Shown here one piece after another: positions 45,800-59,482 of a stretch of 64,000 nt of DNA. The stretch spans positions 2,356,001 through 2,420,000 of the forward strand of contig NC_067301.1 of NCBI RefSeq assembly GCF_020740795.1, in the 5' to 3' direction. The translations under genes were made by a program, and so were the position numbers. The notes beneath the pieces were generated by a model. The model was given only the letters and a program-made list of their open reading frames with translations, searched no databases and had not been told where the DNA came from. Source of the stretch: Apus apus (taxonomy: Eukaryota > Chordata > Aves > Apodiformes > Apodidae). The first letter of the stretch is position 1; the number at the start of each line of letters is the position of its first letter.

Positions 45800-48655
45800 T
45801 GTGGTTGATCCCTGTCGTACAGAACATCAGGTGTTGGCATCAGTGAAAGTTCAGAGCTAATTAGTCATTAACTACAAAACCTGATCTGTGCCTGAGACAA
45901 CCCTGTTGTAATCAAGCTGGATTTACATGGTTGAAGAGAGTCATGAAAGCTGTGAAAAATACAGATGCTTAGTTTAAACCCTGACAGGACTAGATCTCTA
46001 GGATCTGTTTTTCACTCTGCTTTTGGTTTTTCTGTTTGAGGAAGTTCCATTCTGCTCTGTGGGATTTAGTTCTTCCCTGTTCCAGCAAATGGATTGGCAT
46101 GGACCACTGCAAGGAAAAGGAGTCAGCTCCTTTAGGCTCCCCATCCTGCAGCACCCAGGGAAGCTACCCTGAAGATGCATTCCCTTCGGTCTGCTGGGAG
46201 CAGAACACTGGGCTAAACTGAAAGGGAAGGGAAAAATGTGTGGAGCTCCCTGCTGCAGGGTGTGACGGGATCCGCAGGCAGCACGGGTGACTCCAAGCAC
46301 CCCCTGAAGGTGTCCGAGGTCCTGTCTGTGGCCCTGTGCTGCTCTTGTCGCTAGATGGCAATAAACCCAAAGCCTTGGAAACCCCTTAGCCACTCATGCA
46401 GAAGCTCAGTGGATCTTGGTGTTGGTATTTTCAGGCAAGGGAACCCCCACATTTAAAAACTGATTTAAGTTTTCTGGAGAACTGTTGGGTGTTCTGAGAG
46501 CTCTATTGAATTCCTGTAGAAACATGTGGTTGGCTTGTTTTTCTAGTTCTTTTTTTCCAAACCATATGTTAAAAGTAAGCAACTGATAACAAAATTACAG
46601 TTATTCCATCCTTTTCATGCTCTAAATAGGCATCAGTTGTTTTTAATCTAAGACCAGTAGGACTGTTTCAATCAGCCTATTGTCAGGATTCTACCTAAGA
46701 CATCTAAGAGGAAGATGTCTTGGAAACTCACCAAGCAAGAGAAGATTGTTAATTCTGGCTTATATGTTTATAAAATATGCAGAGTGCATCTAGGTGGTTC
46801 TAAAATATCAATACACATTCCCTGCACAGAGATGCAGAGATGAAAGTGGGGCCTGAGAGGATCAGCACCTTTGAAGTCAGGTCCATGTCTTGGTTTTTTT
46901 TTTTCCCTCAGTCAGTCCCATTTGTTTCAAGAGCCTTGATACCAGCATTGTTGTTCTCAGTCAGCCCTGCAGCTTCTCCCACTGACTCTTGGTCCAAGCT
47001 TGCTGGTTTTTCTGTCTAGGGAAAAAATGGTCATAACTGCACATTTCCAGGAGATTGCTGGCTGCTGAAGAGTTGGGATGCCTTTGGAATTACATGTAGC
47101 AAAAGGCTATAAAAGGCAGCAGTAGCATTTATCAGTGCTGTGCTTCTGATTCCAGTTTTGAGGTTTATTCTTCCTGGATTTTTTTGGTCTTAAACTTGTG
47201 TCTTTGTTCCCTGTTGCAGGCTCTGAATGTACAAACTGCCCAAGGCTGTGTTATCCATTTTTATCCCCTAAGGCTTAGGTTGGTCTTACCTGTCCCTGTG
47301 TTGACATAAACCTCTTTTGTTCTTGGGGAGCATCGTGATGACAAACTTGTCTGCTGGGATCATGTAGGCAGAGAGCTTTGTGTGCCATTTTCCTGGCTCA
47401 GCCCCACCACCCTGCTCTCTGATCTGAGTTTTTTACGTTGGCTGAGTAACTGGGAAAATTCTTGAAATAGTGGGAATTGTAAATCATAATTATTCAGTCC
47501 TTTGTGATGGTCCAGTGCAAGTGAACTCTTGTACTATGGCAACAATCATGTTATATTGGGGTACTTGTGTGGGGAGCTGCAAGTCTCCACAAAGTAAAGT
47601 GGCTTATTAAATGGTGTGCTCTAAGGAGCAGTCCAAATCACGGTCTGCCAAGAGCAGTCATTACTTTCACATCTATTAGAGGTAATTACACAGCCATGTA
47701 TCAAAATGTGGAACTCCTGTGTAATTTACAGACGTGTCTGTAAACCATCTGTGGCACTTACTGCCGGTCTTAGTCATATAAATGCTGTATTGCTTTTTGC
47801 TGACTTACCTCAAAGCATGTCTCAGGATTTGTATTTTCCTCGTGGCAGGTGCTGCAAAGAGTCTCTCTTAGGTGGCACCAATCAGATAATATATACTACG
47901 GTTGTATCAACTTGCTTTAACTCTCTTGACCACAAGGTGCAATTTTCATCTCTCACTGTTAAGCAGGGAGAACCAGACAGACAAAAGCTGCTCCTGTTTT
48001 TCTGTAGGGGGAGCACGAGTACATAATATTTGCTTCACAAAGCTTTATTATGAGTGGTTCCTTTCCAAAATGAGTGTGCACCAACATACCTGCACACCTA
48101 GTAACTGTGTGTGCATGTGTAGCTGTAGTGGCAAAAAGAAAAAGGTTGGTCCCTTTGGTAATGAGGATTGAACCCCAAATGGGTGGGAAGTAGAAACATG
48201 GGATGTGTGTATAAATTGCAGCAGTTTAGAAATTTGGCTTAACTTCTTCACGCACAAACAGCAGTTAACTGTTGCACCTCTGATGGTCTGGAGTTTATGG
48301 AAGAGAGTTCAGCTCTATGTGGCAGCCATTTGCTCCACTTCTCCACAGGAACAGGCTTCTTGCTGTCAGCTGTAGTTTTGGCTCACTTCAAATTAATTCT
48401 ATTCGACTTTGAATTTGTCGTAGGAAAAGGGAAAGCCCAGATGTTCCTTTCCTTGAGGAATCTTGGGCTTCCCCTGCAAAGCATGTTGGACAGTCTGCTA
48501 ACTGTTAAAGCAGTCCTGAGGTCATGCAGACAGGGAGTCTGAGCCTGTAGGTGCCATCTCCATGCTGGCCTTGGCACACAGAGGGGACAGACAGGAGCCA
48601 CGTGGAGAGCAAATGGAGTTCTCCTGTGCTGCAGGAGGGTTTCTCACTGTACCAT
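45800..48655. other. Intergenic stretch with no recognised gene
   Basis: Downstream of AURKAIP1 I see only short, featureless open frames and T-runs (about 46895-46906). Confidence 0.5.
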
Positions 48656-48659
48656 AACT

Positions 48660-48898
48660 GGCAGCAGAAGTGATAAGACAAGGGGAATGGTATAAACTGA
48701 TAGAGGGTAGATTTAGGAGGGCACTGGAACAGGCTGCCTAGGGATGTTGTTGTTGCCCCATCCCTGGAGGTGTTCAAGGCCAGGTTGGGTGAGGCTTGTG
48801 CAGCCTGGGCTGGTGGGAGGTGTCCCTGCTCATGGTAGGGACGTTGGAACTGTATGATCTTTAAAGTCCCTTCCAACATTAACCACTATGATTCTTTT
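48660..48898 (+). mobile_element. CR1 LINE 3' end, plus orientation, with internal deletion
   Basis: In order: agacaaggggaatggtataa, agagggtagatttagg, gcactggaacaggctgccta, ccatccctggaggtgttcaa, and the terminal part tgatctttaaagtcccttcc near 48857. A degenerate ctatgattct end follows. The join at about 48717 skips the roughly 30-40 bp that normally separate these CR1 blocks. Confidence 0.9.
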
Positions 48899-49576
48899 TA
48901 TATCTGTGTTATGGGAACTATTGTTCTTTCTTCCATTAGTAAAGTCAGAATTGGTCTTAGAAGGATTACGAGTTGGCCTGTGTCAGGGAATGTCTGAGCT
49001 TCTGGTGTCCACAACACTGTATTAACCCCCTTCTCAGGGGATTGGTAGGACCTTCTTTACCCGGCTACCATTGCCCAGTAGTTCCTGAGCAGAAACAATG
49101 TGTTCCTTCACTCTGGTGAGCTAATCCCCATCTTAAAAGGGACACTTTCATATTAAAAGCTGTCCAGGTGTTACCTGGGCTAAGTTGGTGTATGTACCTT
49201 GGCTTCAGTAGCACTGCCCTGGTCCTTCTCAGAGTACAAAGCCAGCTCTCCTTCAGTGGCTGTGAGCTCCTGTCCATGCACTCCAAAGTTAATAAACCAT
49301 GCTTGTTTACACTAGCTGAAAACCTAGCTGAAGTGATCTTACTGATCTTGCAAACAGCACCTGTGGATAACTGAAACTACATCTCTTCACCATTCGTGCT
49401 GTTCTGCTGTTGGCATTTCAGTTCTGACTGTGAAAACATCCTGGTTTGGGTTCTCTTGGGCTGAGCCTGGTTGATGACCCTCCAAAAATAACAACAGTCT
49501 GCTCTTTACCTGGAGCATTGCATTTGCAGAACTGAAATGGTTTTGAAAACTGGGCTTTGTTTTTCCTACTGACTTT

Positions 49577-49578
<2 letters not shown>

Positions 49579-49636
<58 letters not shown>
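49579..49636 (+). repeat. (TAA)n microsatellite, about 19 perfect units
   Basis: An uninterrupted TAA run of 58 bp. It is the longest simple repeat in the window and is likely polymorphic. Confidence 0.97.
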
Positions 49637-50295
49637 GCTTCTGTAGAGACCTGAGCTAGCTTTGAGCAGAGTGTGCTGGCTTTCCAGTGGAGATAGTCAT
49701 TCCTACTTGCCTCTCCCTACAAAGCTGGAACAAGAAGTTCTGGGAGTCAGAGAATTTAGGATGACCATCTGATCTGTCACTCTTGTGTCAATTCCCTGAA
49801 ATAAAGCTGCATTTTTCAGTCTTGCTCACTGCATGGGCACGAATGCATCTTTCCTCTGTGGTGCCAGCTACAGAACTTGTAAAAACTATAAAACTATGAG
49901 ACTTGTCCAGTGCTCTTGAATGCAACTGAAATTGTCTGTTTTCAAAATAATGGGAAGGAGGAGGTTGATGGACAGTGGGATCATGTAACCTTGTTTTCTT
50001 AGGAAACTTGGCTAAAATCTGGTTTGAAGAAGAAGAACATGATATTGGTCAAAAATCAGTTTTTTTCACTAATACTTGGTGCTGATTAGACAGTTTTTTG
50101 TGCTGAGGGAGTGTTGTTGCCTTTGGTATATCCAGGTCTGGAGAAGACAACACTCCTGGAGCCTCTCAGCAGCTGCAAGTCTTTAGAGTCCCATCACCAC
50201 TTGCAGAGTGATTGGTGTTAAGATGAGGTTGTGAAGTTCTGAGCATGGAGCCAGCACATCAGGTAAAAACCAATAGCTTGGAATTTGTCAGGTTT

Positions 50296-50360
50296 CATAG
50301 AATCACAGAAATGGTAGGTTGGAAAGGACCTCAAGGATCATCTGGTCCAACACTTTATGC
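50296..50360 (-). mobile_element. CR1 LINE 3' terminal fragment, minus orientation
   Basis: The plus strand reads catagaatcacagaaatggt, followed by ggttggaaaggacctcaagg and atcatctggtccaac. This is the reverse complement of the CR1 3' end, starting with the typical octamer-like tail. Only about 65 bp remain; the rest is 5' truncated. Confidence 0.9.
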
Positions 50361-52337
50361 TGGTTCCAGCCAGTTCATAAATAAGTTCTGCCAGTTCATA
50401 AGTTTATTTTAAGGGAATTAACAGTTCATGGCAGGATGTTTCTGGCTGAGCTTTTATCACCAGCCAGTGAGGATTTGGTTAAAGAATAAGCAGTCATAGA
50501 AGAACATGCCAAAGAAAAGAAAAAGGTAGAAAAAACGACAGTAGTTACAGTCAGCAGCATGACTGTGTGTGAACAGCACCATGTTACTCATCAGCTCCAT
50601 TCCCTGGGTGCTTTTGAGTCAGAGCAGCTTCCTCTCCTGACAAAGGGCTCTTGCTGCTGTCAGCACTGAGGCAGCTCCTGAGGACCAGCCAGCTGGAGGC
50701 TGGTCAGCAGCAGGATCAGCAGGTACATCCTGAAGGCAGGATCTGTGACTGGTCACCCAGGCTTAGCAGGCCTCGAGTTGGCTTCCCTGCCCGTTCAGAT
50801 TGATCGAGTTACTGTCCAGAAGAGGCAGATGATCTGTCCTGTGGCATTCCCTGGGTCTGAGCAAGCCTCCTCCAGAGAGCTCTCTGCCTAATTGTAGTGT
50901 CTTGGTGAGGACATCCTGCCATCTGTGAGGGCTTCTGCTGTAGGCCTTTGGGAGGTGGGACAGAGCCAAATGTGTCCTACTTTCTGACAGCACCAGCCAT
51001 CCCCTGGGAAAGGGAAGAGGGTTGTAGCCCTTGGAAAGACAGCCTGGCTGGCTGCTCTCTGCTGGTGATTATGTTTAATGAGCAGGTAACAAAGCACCTC
51101 AGAGCTATTGGCTGATTGAATAGAAGAAAAAGACAGCAGTGATGCTTATTAGAGTGAGAAATCCTCAGAGACTAGTGATCACTGAAAGTTTCCATGTTAT
51201 ACCACTGGTTTAACTGGGATTATTGCATTATTTAAGATACAGTAAGAAATCAGGAGCCAGGAGCTTCTGAGCTCTGACATGTTTCCTGTGTGGTGTCTGG
51301 TAAAATACTAAAAAAATCCATTTATTTTTTTATTAAAGGGTGTGAAGATTCTTTTCTTCTCGAAAGGGTGGTAGAAAGTTTTTTTTATAAGCTTAGTGCT
51401 GTAGTATAATAATCAGATCTCTGGATAGAAGGAGCAATGCTGGTTCAAGCAAGTAGGTTTGTGTGCAGGAATCACTTGATTTCTAAAGGAGGCAAACCAA
51501 GCAGCACCCTGTTTTCTGCAGCTGAAGTTATGGTTGCCAGAGTCCTCTGTGACTGATCCAGAGCAATGGACTATCCCTTAAAAGCTGGCCAGGGTCCATG
51601 TTTGTGTGTCTCAATTCAGCAGGAGGGTTATACTGCATTCTGAAAAGAAACCTCCTTCCAGCCAAAGTCGTTTTATTTTGGAAGAAATGGCCTGCAAACC
51701 TGAGGTAAATAATAAAACTCTTGGGGAGGCAACCTTTGAGCACCCTTTTCAGAGCCAACCTATTAATTTTTCCACTCTTTCCCAGTCATTTCTGATCTCA
51801 AAATAAGATGCTGGGCCTGGAATCCCACTGCTTAATTATTTTAGGCGGGTGCAACAGATGGGCTGCAATTAGTGTGAGGAATGGAGTTTCCCTTCAAAAG
51901 CTCCTAGGACCAGAGCACTGTTCCCATGCACAGAGGGACTGAAAGATGTGGTTTGAGGCACAATGCTGATGGTCAGAAAGGGGACACCAAATGTCATCTC
52001 TCTGCTAAATGTGTCTGCTCCCTCAGTACCCTCAGAACTTGTTTTTTTACAGAAATAAACAGTGCTGTGTGCTTGTGGCTTAAGCTTTTCCCATGCCTGT
52101 GTGTGAGGTGGCTGGGGAACTGCTCTGGAAGAGGCTCTGGGCTTAGTCCTCTCCACAAGCCCTGAATCAGTGGTGTTTAGGGGGTGATTACTGCTTTCAT
52201 TGTGTCCTGGCATGGAAGGTTACTTGTGAGGAGCATAAACAGTTAGGAAGTAACAATTCTGGTGTTAAAGCCTGATTAAGGATATGCAAATCTTCCTTCT
52301 CCCCTTCCTCCTTCAGAGGGCTTTTAGGTTCAGACCT

Positions 52338-52645
52338 GGATCACAGAACCACAGAATGGTTCTGGCTGGAAAAGACCTTTAAGATTGAGTCCAACTATGA
52401 CCCAATTCTACCAGCCATTAACCCAACTCTACCCAGTCTGGTGCTAAACCATGTTCCTCAACACCACATCTATGGGTCTTCTAAATACCTTCAGGGGTGG
52501 TGATTCAACCACCTCCCTGGGCAGCCTGTTCCAGTGTTTTAACTACCCTTTCAGTACAGATGATTCTTCTAATATCTAATCTAAACCTCCCCTGGTGCAA
52601 CTTGAGTCATTTCCTCTTGTCCTCTTGGATGATGATCTTGTCTCT
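52338..52645 (-). mobile_element. CR1 LINE 3' fragment, minus orientation, about 300 bp
   Basis: The plus strand carries cacagaatggttctggctgg, aaaagacctttaag, ccctgggcagcctgttccag, aatctaaacctcccctg and catttcctcttgtcctcttg in order. This is the reverse complement of a CR1 3' end. The target-proximal left end is the CR1 tail and the right end is the 5' truncation. Confidence 0.92.
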
Positions 52646-55600
52646 GATAAAGGAGAGCAGAAGCATAGGGCTTCTTGGTGATGTCTCTTGCAGTCAGGGC
52701 CTGGAAGCACTCACTGTAGCTCCTGGAATGCTGCCAACCTCGTGTGGATGAGTGTCCCACCAGAAAGTGTTGGCTGTATTGCTAGTTGGTCATTTGCCTG
52801 TGGTGAGAATCGAAGAAGTGAGATTCTGGTTGTGCTGTGTTTGTGGTCAGCCAGGAGGATGGTGTGATGCAGGATTTATGGAGTCTTTTCTCCAGTGGCC
52901 CTTGGTGCAGGTAGTTCTTCCCTCTCTTCCTCAGAGCCCACCATCCCTGCATAGGGTTAACAACTGACATGTACACTGCCTTGAGATCTGCAATGAAAAA
53001 GTGTGCAATGTGCAGGCTTTGTCTTTACAGAGGAGTGGTCCTGAACTGAGATGGGACCCAGGGCTGCCTGTCTGGTGCCTTTTTCCTGGATTTTGGATGA
53101 GTAGATGAGTCGTGGCCAGGTGGAACATCACAGCTCTGAGCTGCTGCCTTCTCTCCCATTTCTTAACAGAAACACACTGGCTGAGTAAATGTCCAAAGTG
53201 ATGATTTGATCCCTCAGTCATTTCCTCCTGGATCTCAGTGCTGTTGAACCATCTGCCAAACTGGGCCAGTACCAGGTATCCATCCCCTAGAGGGGAGCCC
53301 AGTGGTTCCAGCCTGGGTTTGAAGCAGAGAAGAGGCCGTGGAACCGCAGCTCCCGTGGGTGTGAGTCAGTCCCATGTCACAGGCTGGACACCTGCCATCT
53401 CAGGCACTTGATATTCAGCAGTTAATCTGGGGGGGATCATTGATTTGCATAGATCTAGAAGATTTGGAGGCTCTCGGTTGCAAGGGGCAGCTCCTCAGGA
53501 GCCCTGAAAAAAATATCTCCCCACTTCCCAGCAACACAGCTGCTGGCTGCTACTGGGAACCAGGGAGGAGCCTGACAGGTGCAGGTGTGTGTAGAACCAA
53601 CTCCTCAACTTGTGATTGATGGCAGCTCCAGTTCAGAGCTGCTTTTTTTTCCATCCCCTCAGGAACTTCATGGTTCATGTCGTGATTTTTGAGCTCATAC
53701 CTGCTTTTTTTTCTTCTTTCTTTTAATTCTCTTGTGTTGAAAACACTCCTGGTTCTCGGAATGCAGTAGGAGATAAGTACTTCATATTTTAAGCAACAAA
53801 GTTTAGAAAATAGAATTTCACCATGGCCTGCTTGGAAAAGAAGCAGCAGGTAGTAAAGCCTCTTGTTTGCCCTGGGGAATCAGAATACTGGCAACATCTG
53901 AGAGGCAAGAAGGATGCAACATTGTAAAGTTAAAAATCAAAGTTCTGCCCAAATGATGTCTTGAGTTCTGTGTATCACCTGCAGCTGGGCTGTGTTCATA
54001 ATTCTGATCTGCTGTGTGGATTTGGGTGAATCACTTCCTTCTGTCTTGTGTGTCTGCCTCCTGCTCCTGTCTGTTTAGACTAGAAAGTTTTCCTACCAGA
54101 AGCTGCCTGTGGTGGAAGTAAACACAAGTTTGATGCCACCAATAAAAACATGAATGAGGGAGAAGAAAAAACCAATGTGCTTTAATTTTTCTATTTAAAA
54201 ATATATTTTAATTGAAACAAGCGTGGCAAGCTACTTAAAATTAGCTTGTTTTTTTTTTTTTCTTTTTTTCAACTATCCAAAATTGTTTTTATAGACAACT
54301 GACTTTTCAGATTGTCCATTTTATATGCTTTGGTCTATGCCAGAGATATTAAAATGTTAAACTTAAGGGGAAACTATAACTTACACCTGCTTTGTGGCTG
54401 TCAGTGAGGTGCTTTTCTGTTTCTGATGAGCATTTATGGAACATAAAGTTTTATGAGGAAGATTCTTAGCAAGTGTAAACTAATACAGGTCTATGGGTGT
54501 TAGTATAGGCTTGCTTATTTATACCTGATAAGTATCTGCTTCTGATGATTTGCTGGGCACATAAATTCACTTTTCTCCCCACACTGAATCTAACTTTTTA
54601 GATTTCATGCTGTGGAAGAATTGCTAAAGTGCATTTTTATCTTGGAAAAATAATATTCAGGCTTCAGTCTGGAAAAAAAACCACAACAACCCAACAAAAC
54701 TCTGTTGGTTTCCTGGGCAATTTCTCTGTTTTTGTAACTGGTTTATATTAATGGTTTTGAGATGAATCCCAGGAATCTGAAGCTGACTGCTTTCCAGCCA
54801 AAGGGGGTATTTAAATACAGTACCATCCAAGATGCCAGAGGGCAGGAACCACGGAGCTTGAGAGCTGCCTTACAGCAAAGGCTGCAGACAGAGCTCCCTG
54901 ACCTGGTACCAGGACAGCAGTGCTGGAAGATCATCCAAACCCACACATGGATTGAAGTCAGAGCAGTCTGCCTGGATGCTACAGCTCAGCTCCTCAGTTG
55001 TGCACATCCACGTCCCTGCTAGGCCAGCTGCAGAGCTCAGTGCCTCAAGCAGAACATCAAAAACCCCTGGAGATTCCCTCTGACTAAATATCTTGCATAC
55101 CTGGACATTCACATTACTTAATTTATGCTCCAATGCCTTTGGCACGTAGGGATCTCCAGCTGGAGATCCGAGACAGGAGGAACTTGAGGAATTGCCCCCA
55201 AATAGCACTTTTGTTCCTGGGTAACTCTCTCACAGTGCTTCAGGATCGTGGCAGTGACTGCCACTGTGGGCTGGTTTTGTGGACTTCACCCTTCCCTGCT
55301 GGAAACAGGTGTTCCCAGGGGTATTACTGCCTGTTGCCATGCTATTGTTTTATACATGCCTAGTGCAAAGGGTGTCAGATCTCTCGTGCACTTGGCTTGG
55401 GTGTTTGCTTCAGCTGCTGGTTTAGTGGCTGCATCACAGGCTGGTGATCACAGTGGGACTCCAATTAAATATAAAGCAGAAAAACATCTGTCCAGACCCT
55501 CCAATTGTCATTTGGAATGTGCTCTCCAGGGAAGGCCAATCAGGGGTTTCAGCATTGCTGCCTGGGGAGCAAACACTGTGATGTTGGGTCTGTATGAGAT

Positions 55601-58600
55601 ACGTGGCTTGTTACTTCACTGGACTAATGACAGGCTTGTTTGACAGCCCTGTCATTGTGGTTGGGTTTCAGTTTTGTGCTTTTAGTTCACAGCTCTTGCT
55701 GCAAGTTGGATTATTTCAGGCTTGCTTATGGGGTTCTTTGCAGCTGAAAGGTTTTCTTGAGAAAAGCTTTGCAACCAAATGAAGCCTCTCAGGAAAGGCA
55801 CATGGGGTGGTTCCCATGGTTCTGTGTTCCATTGCTCTTTTCCATCAGCAGATACCTCTGAAGGCCTCTCCTGCCCACACCAGACTTTTCTGAGAAAGGG
55901 GGATTGAATATGGGTGTGTATTTATCCCTCTGAGTGTTACAGGTTGATGACACTAACAAGGGTTATTTGAGCAGCTCCCACTAGAAGGTAAATGGTGCCA
56001 GGGTACACCAGCCCTGACCTGCAGTGCCACTGGTTCTTTTCCTGGTTCCATTTCTGCTTATATTTGGCTTTGCAAGTTCCTGGCTTCCTCTGTACCTGTC
56101 AATCAGCACTCTCCATTCCCAAGCTGTAGCATTCCCTAATACTTTTCAGTTCTAGGAATTCTCCTTGCATCTGCTTATGGGTAGATGTTTTCTCTTTTCC
56201 TTTGATCATGGCAGAGCACTATGGGTCCTGTAGTTAAAAGAGATTGAAAGAAGTTGTTTGTAATAAGCATGGAGTGTTGATGTATCCTTTACATAAGGCC
56301 TTGTACTGTAATTTGTGTCTTTGTGTCAACAGAGCATTAATTCTGGCATTCCTTTTTAATACATTTTATTTATATCTAGGAAAATGAGGTGGAAGTGGCC
56401 ACCTCCACTCCTGCTTCCCAAGGCTAAATGGTTCTGAACGTTGCAATGGAAGGATGGAGACCACCTCTTGGCATCAGACCTTCTTCCCAATCTGATACTT
56501 GCTCAGATTTTCTAGGCTGTTGCTCTTCAATTCAGATTTATTGGGAGGGTTCTCAGTGCAGCCTGCAGCTATGGAAAACAAAACTGTTAAAGTGGAAGAG
56601 TCTGGGAAGAGGAAACTTCCTGGCAGACATGGCTTGCCCATTGTTGTTTCCCACAAGCTAATTCATCTTGTGATCTCTGCACTGTCTTTGGCAGGGCTCT
56701 TTTTCCACCTGAGTCACCAGCATTTCACATCTGAAATAGGTATTTCATATCATCATCTGTTTCATACCTGAAACAGGGGTGACTCTGGAGCCAAAGGAGC
56801 CTTTCTTCACCCTGCTGGCCTGATCTGTGGTGAGGATGGCAGGTGCAGAGCTCTAGGAAGCAATACCCACTTCCTTGGATGAAGCTGTTTTCTTTGGACA
56901 GGGTGTGTGGCCAGGGCCAGCTGTATGTGCCACAGTGGGCAGCTGGGGGATGCTTCTTGTTTGAAGAATATACCAAATACCTCTGGGAGTGAGGAAGGAG
57001 AGAAGCTAAGGAGAAAAGCTGAGGTTCAGGCCAGCCTTAATGGAGAAGCTAGTTAAAAGTTCAGCTCTTGACCAGGCCAAGTGTTGCCACAGCTGCCCTT
57101 CCAGCAGCCCTGTGGACAGCAAAGCTGTATTAAAACAGGGCTGGCTAGAAACTGCAGAATGAAAGAGTGAGGAGAAGGCAAAGATCTGTGAAACAGCCCC
57201 CTCTCTCCTTTTCTTGCTGTCGTTGTGAAGCCCAGAGAAGCTGTTGCTCTTTCCTTCCAGTGAGTGGTTTTCTTTAGGAGATTTCAGTGGGTTCAGCCCG
57301 AGCTTGGCTTCTTGCAGTCAGGAAATAGCCAGTTCATGAGCGCAGCAGCCGCAGGGATCTGCATCCAGCCCCCAAGCCGTGCAGGGAACAGCCAGTAACC
57401 TCTGCAGTGCCACAGCCAGGAAGCAGAAAGGTGGAAAAACAACCTGGAATTGCAGCACGCGAGGTTCTGCGTGTGGTTGAGAGGAACTACGGGAAGGAGA
57501 AGGTGCTCGATGTGCTGTCTGTGCAATGGGAGCAGCTTCTTGCCTCCCAGCCCCCAGTTTGCCTCCCAGTTTTCCAGACTCTCCTCTGGTGACGCAGCTG
57601 AACAAAAAGCTGTCAGATCTGAGCTGGCTCCCTGGCCTGATGGAGACAACAGGAAAGGCTCCTTCTTCCATGAGGCTTCTGGCTCAGCAACAGGCCAGCA
57701 CCTCAGCAGCTGTAGATCAGGGCTGTCTCTGCTGTGATGCTTGAGAGCCTGGCAGCAGGTTTTCAGTGTAGGGATGTGGGGTAGAAGGAGCCTTTGCTGC
57801 ATGCAGCTGCTTATGGAATTGGCCTAATGCAAAATATCTGAGGCTGGCAAAGACAGGCCTGTGTTTATGCATTGGGGTTAAAGTTGGGCTGGACATGTGA
57901 ACATTCAGGCTGTTGACATAGCTCAGCTGAGGAGTGTGGGAACTTGGACTCTTGGTGGCTGTTTATACATCTAACTACCCACAGACTTCCCCATTTAATA
58001 TAAATGACAGAGTTGAAGTTTGCAGTGAAATTTTGTGAGGTTCTTATCTGAAGATTATTTTAGAACTTTTCGCTAGAGAGAAACAAGCAGTTACCTGGAT
58101 CTGTTTTGGGCAGGTTAGACCTGCTATTTTAAGGAGTCTGTCCCCTCTGAACATCCCACAACATCTAAAGAAGTAATCCCCTAAACTGGAAAAATCGCTG
58201 TCTCTGGTTTGCAGATGCAAGCTGAAGGGAGTGGAACTTTGGTCTGTGAGTGTGCAGACATGAAGGTTTGCTTTTGTGAAGCAGTGTTTGGAGTTCAAGA
58301 ATGTACTGCTTTTCTCTGCTGTTTCTCACTGATTGTTGTCAGTAACTGCCAATACTCCTAATTGTTGTGGGGCACAGAAGTGGGTTATAGAAACACAGTT
58401 AAATACATCTCTACAGGCTTTAGGAACTGGTTTAACAGTCTTTTCCTTGAGCAAAGTCTGCTGAAAATCCAGTTGTTGCTTGTCACTGCTGTGGTGTCTT
58501 GGCAGTGCTCTCAGGGCTGGTGTTACCTTGGAATGTGCAGAGGGGACCAGCTCCTCAGGGTGGTGGTTGAGGTTCCTGCAAGGTGCTTTTCCTCTTAGTG

Positions 58601-59084
58601 CCAGTCAAGCACCTCCAGTACAGTTCAGTTCTTGTGGGAAGGGCTGAAAGCAGAAGTTCTAAATCTGACCCAGCTTTCCAGGTCCTGGCCTCTGTGATAG
58701 GGAAGCCCATTCCCCAGATCAGTATTCTGGAGACTTCAGTTGCATTCTGGGCTCTTCTGCCTGTGCTGCCCTAAGCTCCCACATAGTCACTCTGTCATTA
58801 TTCTCCTTGTGTTACTATAGCTGCTATTAAGCCCTTGCTTACAAATCACAGGACAGAGTAAAGATTGTTTTCCAGGTTGTCTTCTGAGTCTTGAGCTTGA
58901 AGTAGAACCATATGAGGAGACAAAAGATCAAAAAAGCACTGAAGGCAGCAGATTACAAATCCAGTCTCCAGCAGACAGCTGGGTGAGTGTCAGACAAAGG
59001 AGGCAACAGCTGGATCAAGTAAAGCGCAAGAAAAATACGTTCCATCCCTAGGGGGAGGGAGAAAGATTGTTTTGTGATCCCAGA

Positions 59085-59330
59085 GCTGTGTGGGACCAAC
59101 TTTTACATCAAAGTCAGGGGCAGATCAGAAGGTCCCAGAGGGAGGGGAAAGAGAAGAGTGGGTGTTTGTAGTAATGGTGCAGGAGGCGTTAGGGAAAGGA
59201 AGGAGGTGGAGTGTGAGCGGAGGGGAGAGTGAAGCGGGGAGGTGGGGAATTGGAAGTTGTAGGTGGAGTAATTCTGCAGAATATGAGCTGCTGTCCACAG
59301 CTCTCTGGGTGTAAATTGATGAGGTCATAG
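59085..59330 (+). promoter_or_regulatory. Purine-rich presumptive promoter or leader upstream of MXRA8 exon 1
   Basis: A G/A-rich stretch (59120-59260) with repeated gggag and gaagg words lies 100-300 bp before the putative start codon. There is no CpG island and no clear TATA box. Promoter function is inferred from position only. Confidence 0.3.
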
Positions 59331-59433
59331 TGTTTTCCAGTTACACAAAAAAAAGTTTGTTGGTTTTTTTGCAAAAAAAAAAAGTCTTCAACTTGTTTTT
59401 CAAGAGAGACGAAAACACGGAGAAGCTGAGGAA

Positions 59434-59482
59434 ATGGAGCAACTAGCAAAACTCCTCCTGTGGCAGATTTTGCTTCAGCAAA
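59434..59482 (+). CDS. MXRA8: Putative signal-peptide coding exon 1 of MXRA8 (partial gene)
   Basis: The ATG at 59434 sits in good context (gaggaaATGg) and encodes MEQLAKLLLWQILLQQ. It then meets a donor caaa|gtaagc in phase 1, where a following GN-starting exon would typically add Ser or another small residue. The human MXRA8 N-terminus as I recall it (MALPSRILLWKLVLLQSS) has the same length, pattern and splice phase. MXRA8 follows AURKAIP1 on the same strand in mammals. MXRA8 is a type I membrane protein with two Ig-like domains, known as limitrin and as an arthritogenic alphavirus receptor. I found no Ig-domain exon in 59483-64000, so the following exons are probably beyond the window. The exon is short and the call rests on similarity plus synteny. 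Confidence 0.65.

Larger units (their letters stand above)
48900..59080. other. Intergenic stretch with scattered CR1 ends, microsatellite and no recognised gene
   Basis: This interval separates AURKAIP1 from the putative MXRA8 exon 1. It contains two minus-strand CR1 pieces and a TAA microsatellite (listed separately), plus an AT-rich block at 54.13-54.35 kb. Open frames up to 169 codons (57293-57802, minus) show no domain. A non-coding RNA or distal MXRA8 upstream exon cannot be excluded. Confidence 0.5.

Noticed and set aside
57293-57802. 169-codon minus-strand frame and a shorter plus-strand frame (57407-57592)
   Set aside because: Neither shows a recognisable domain or convincing splice sites, although the slight CpG enrichment made me look for an upstream MXRA8 exon.
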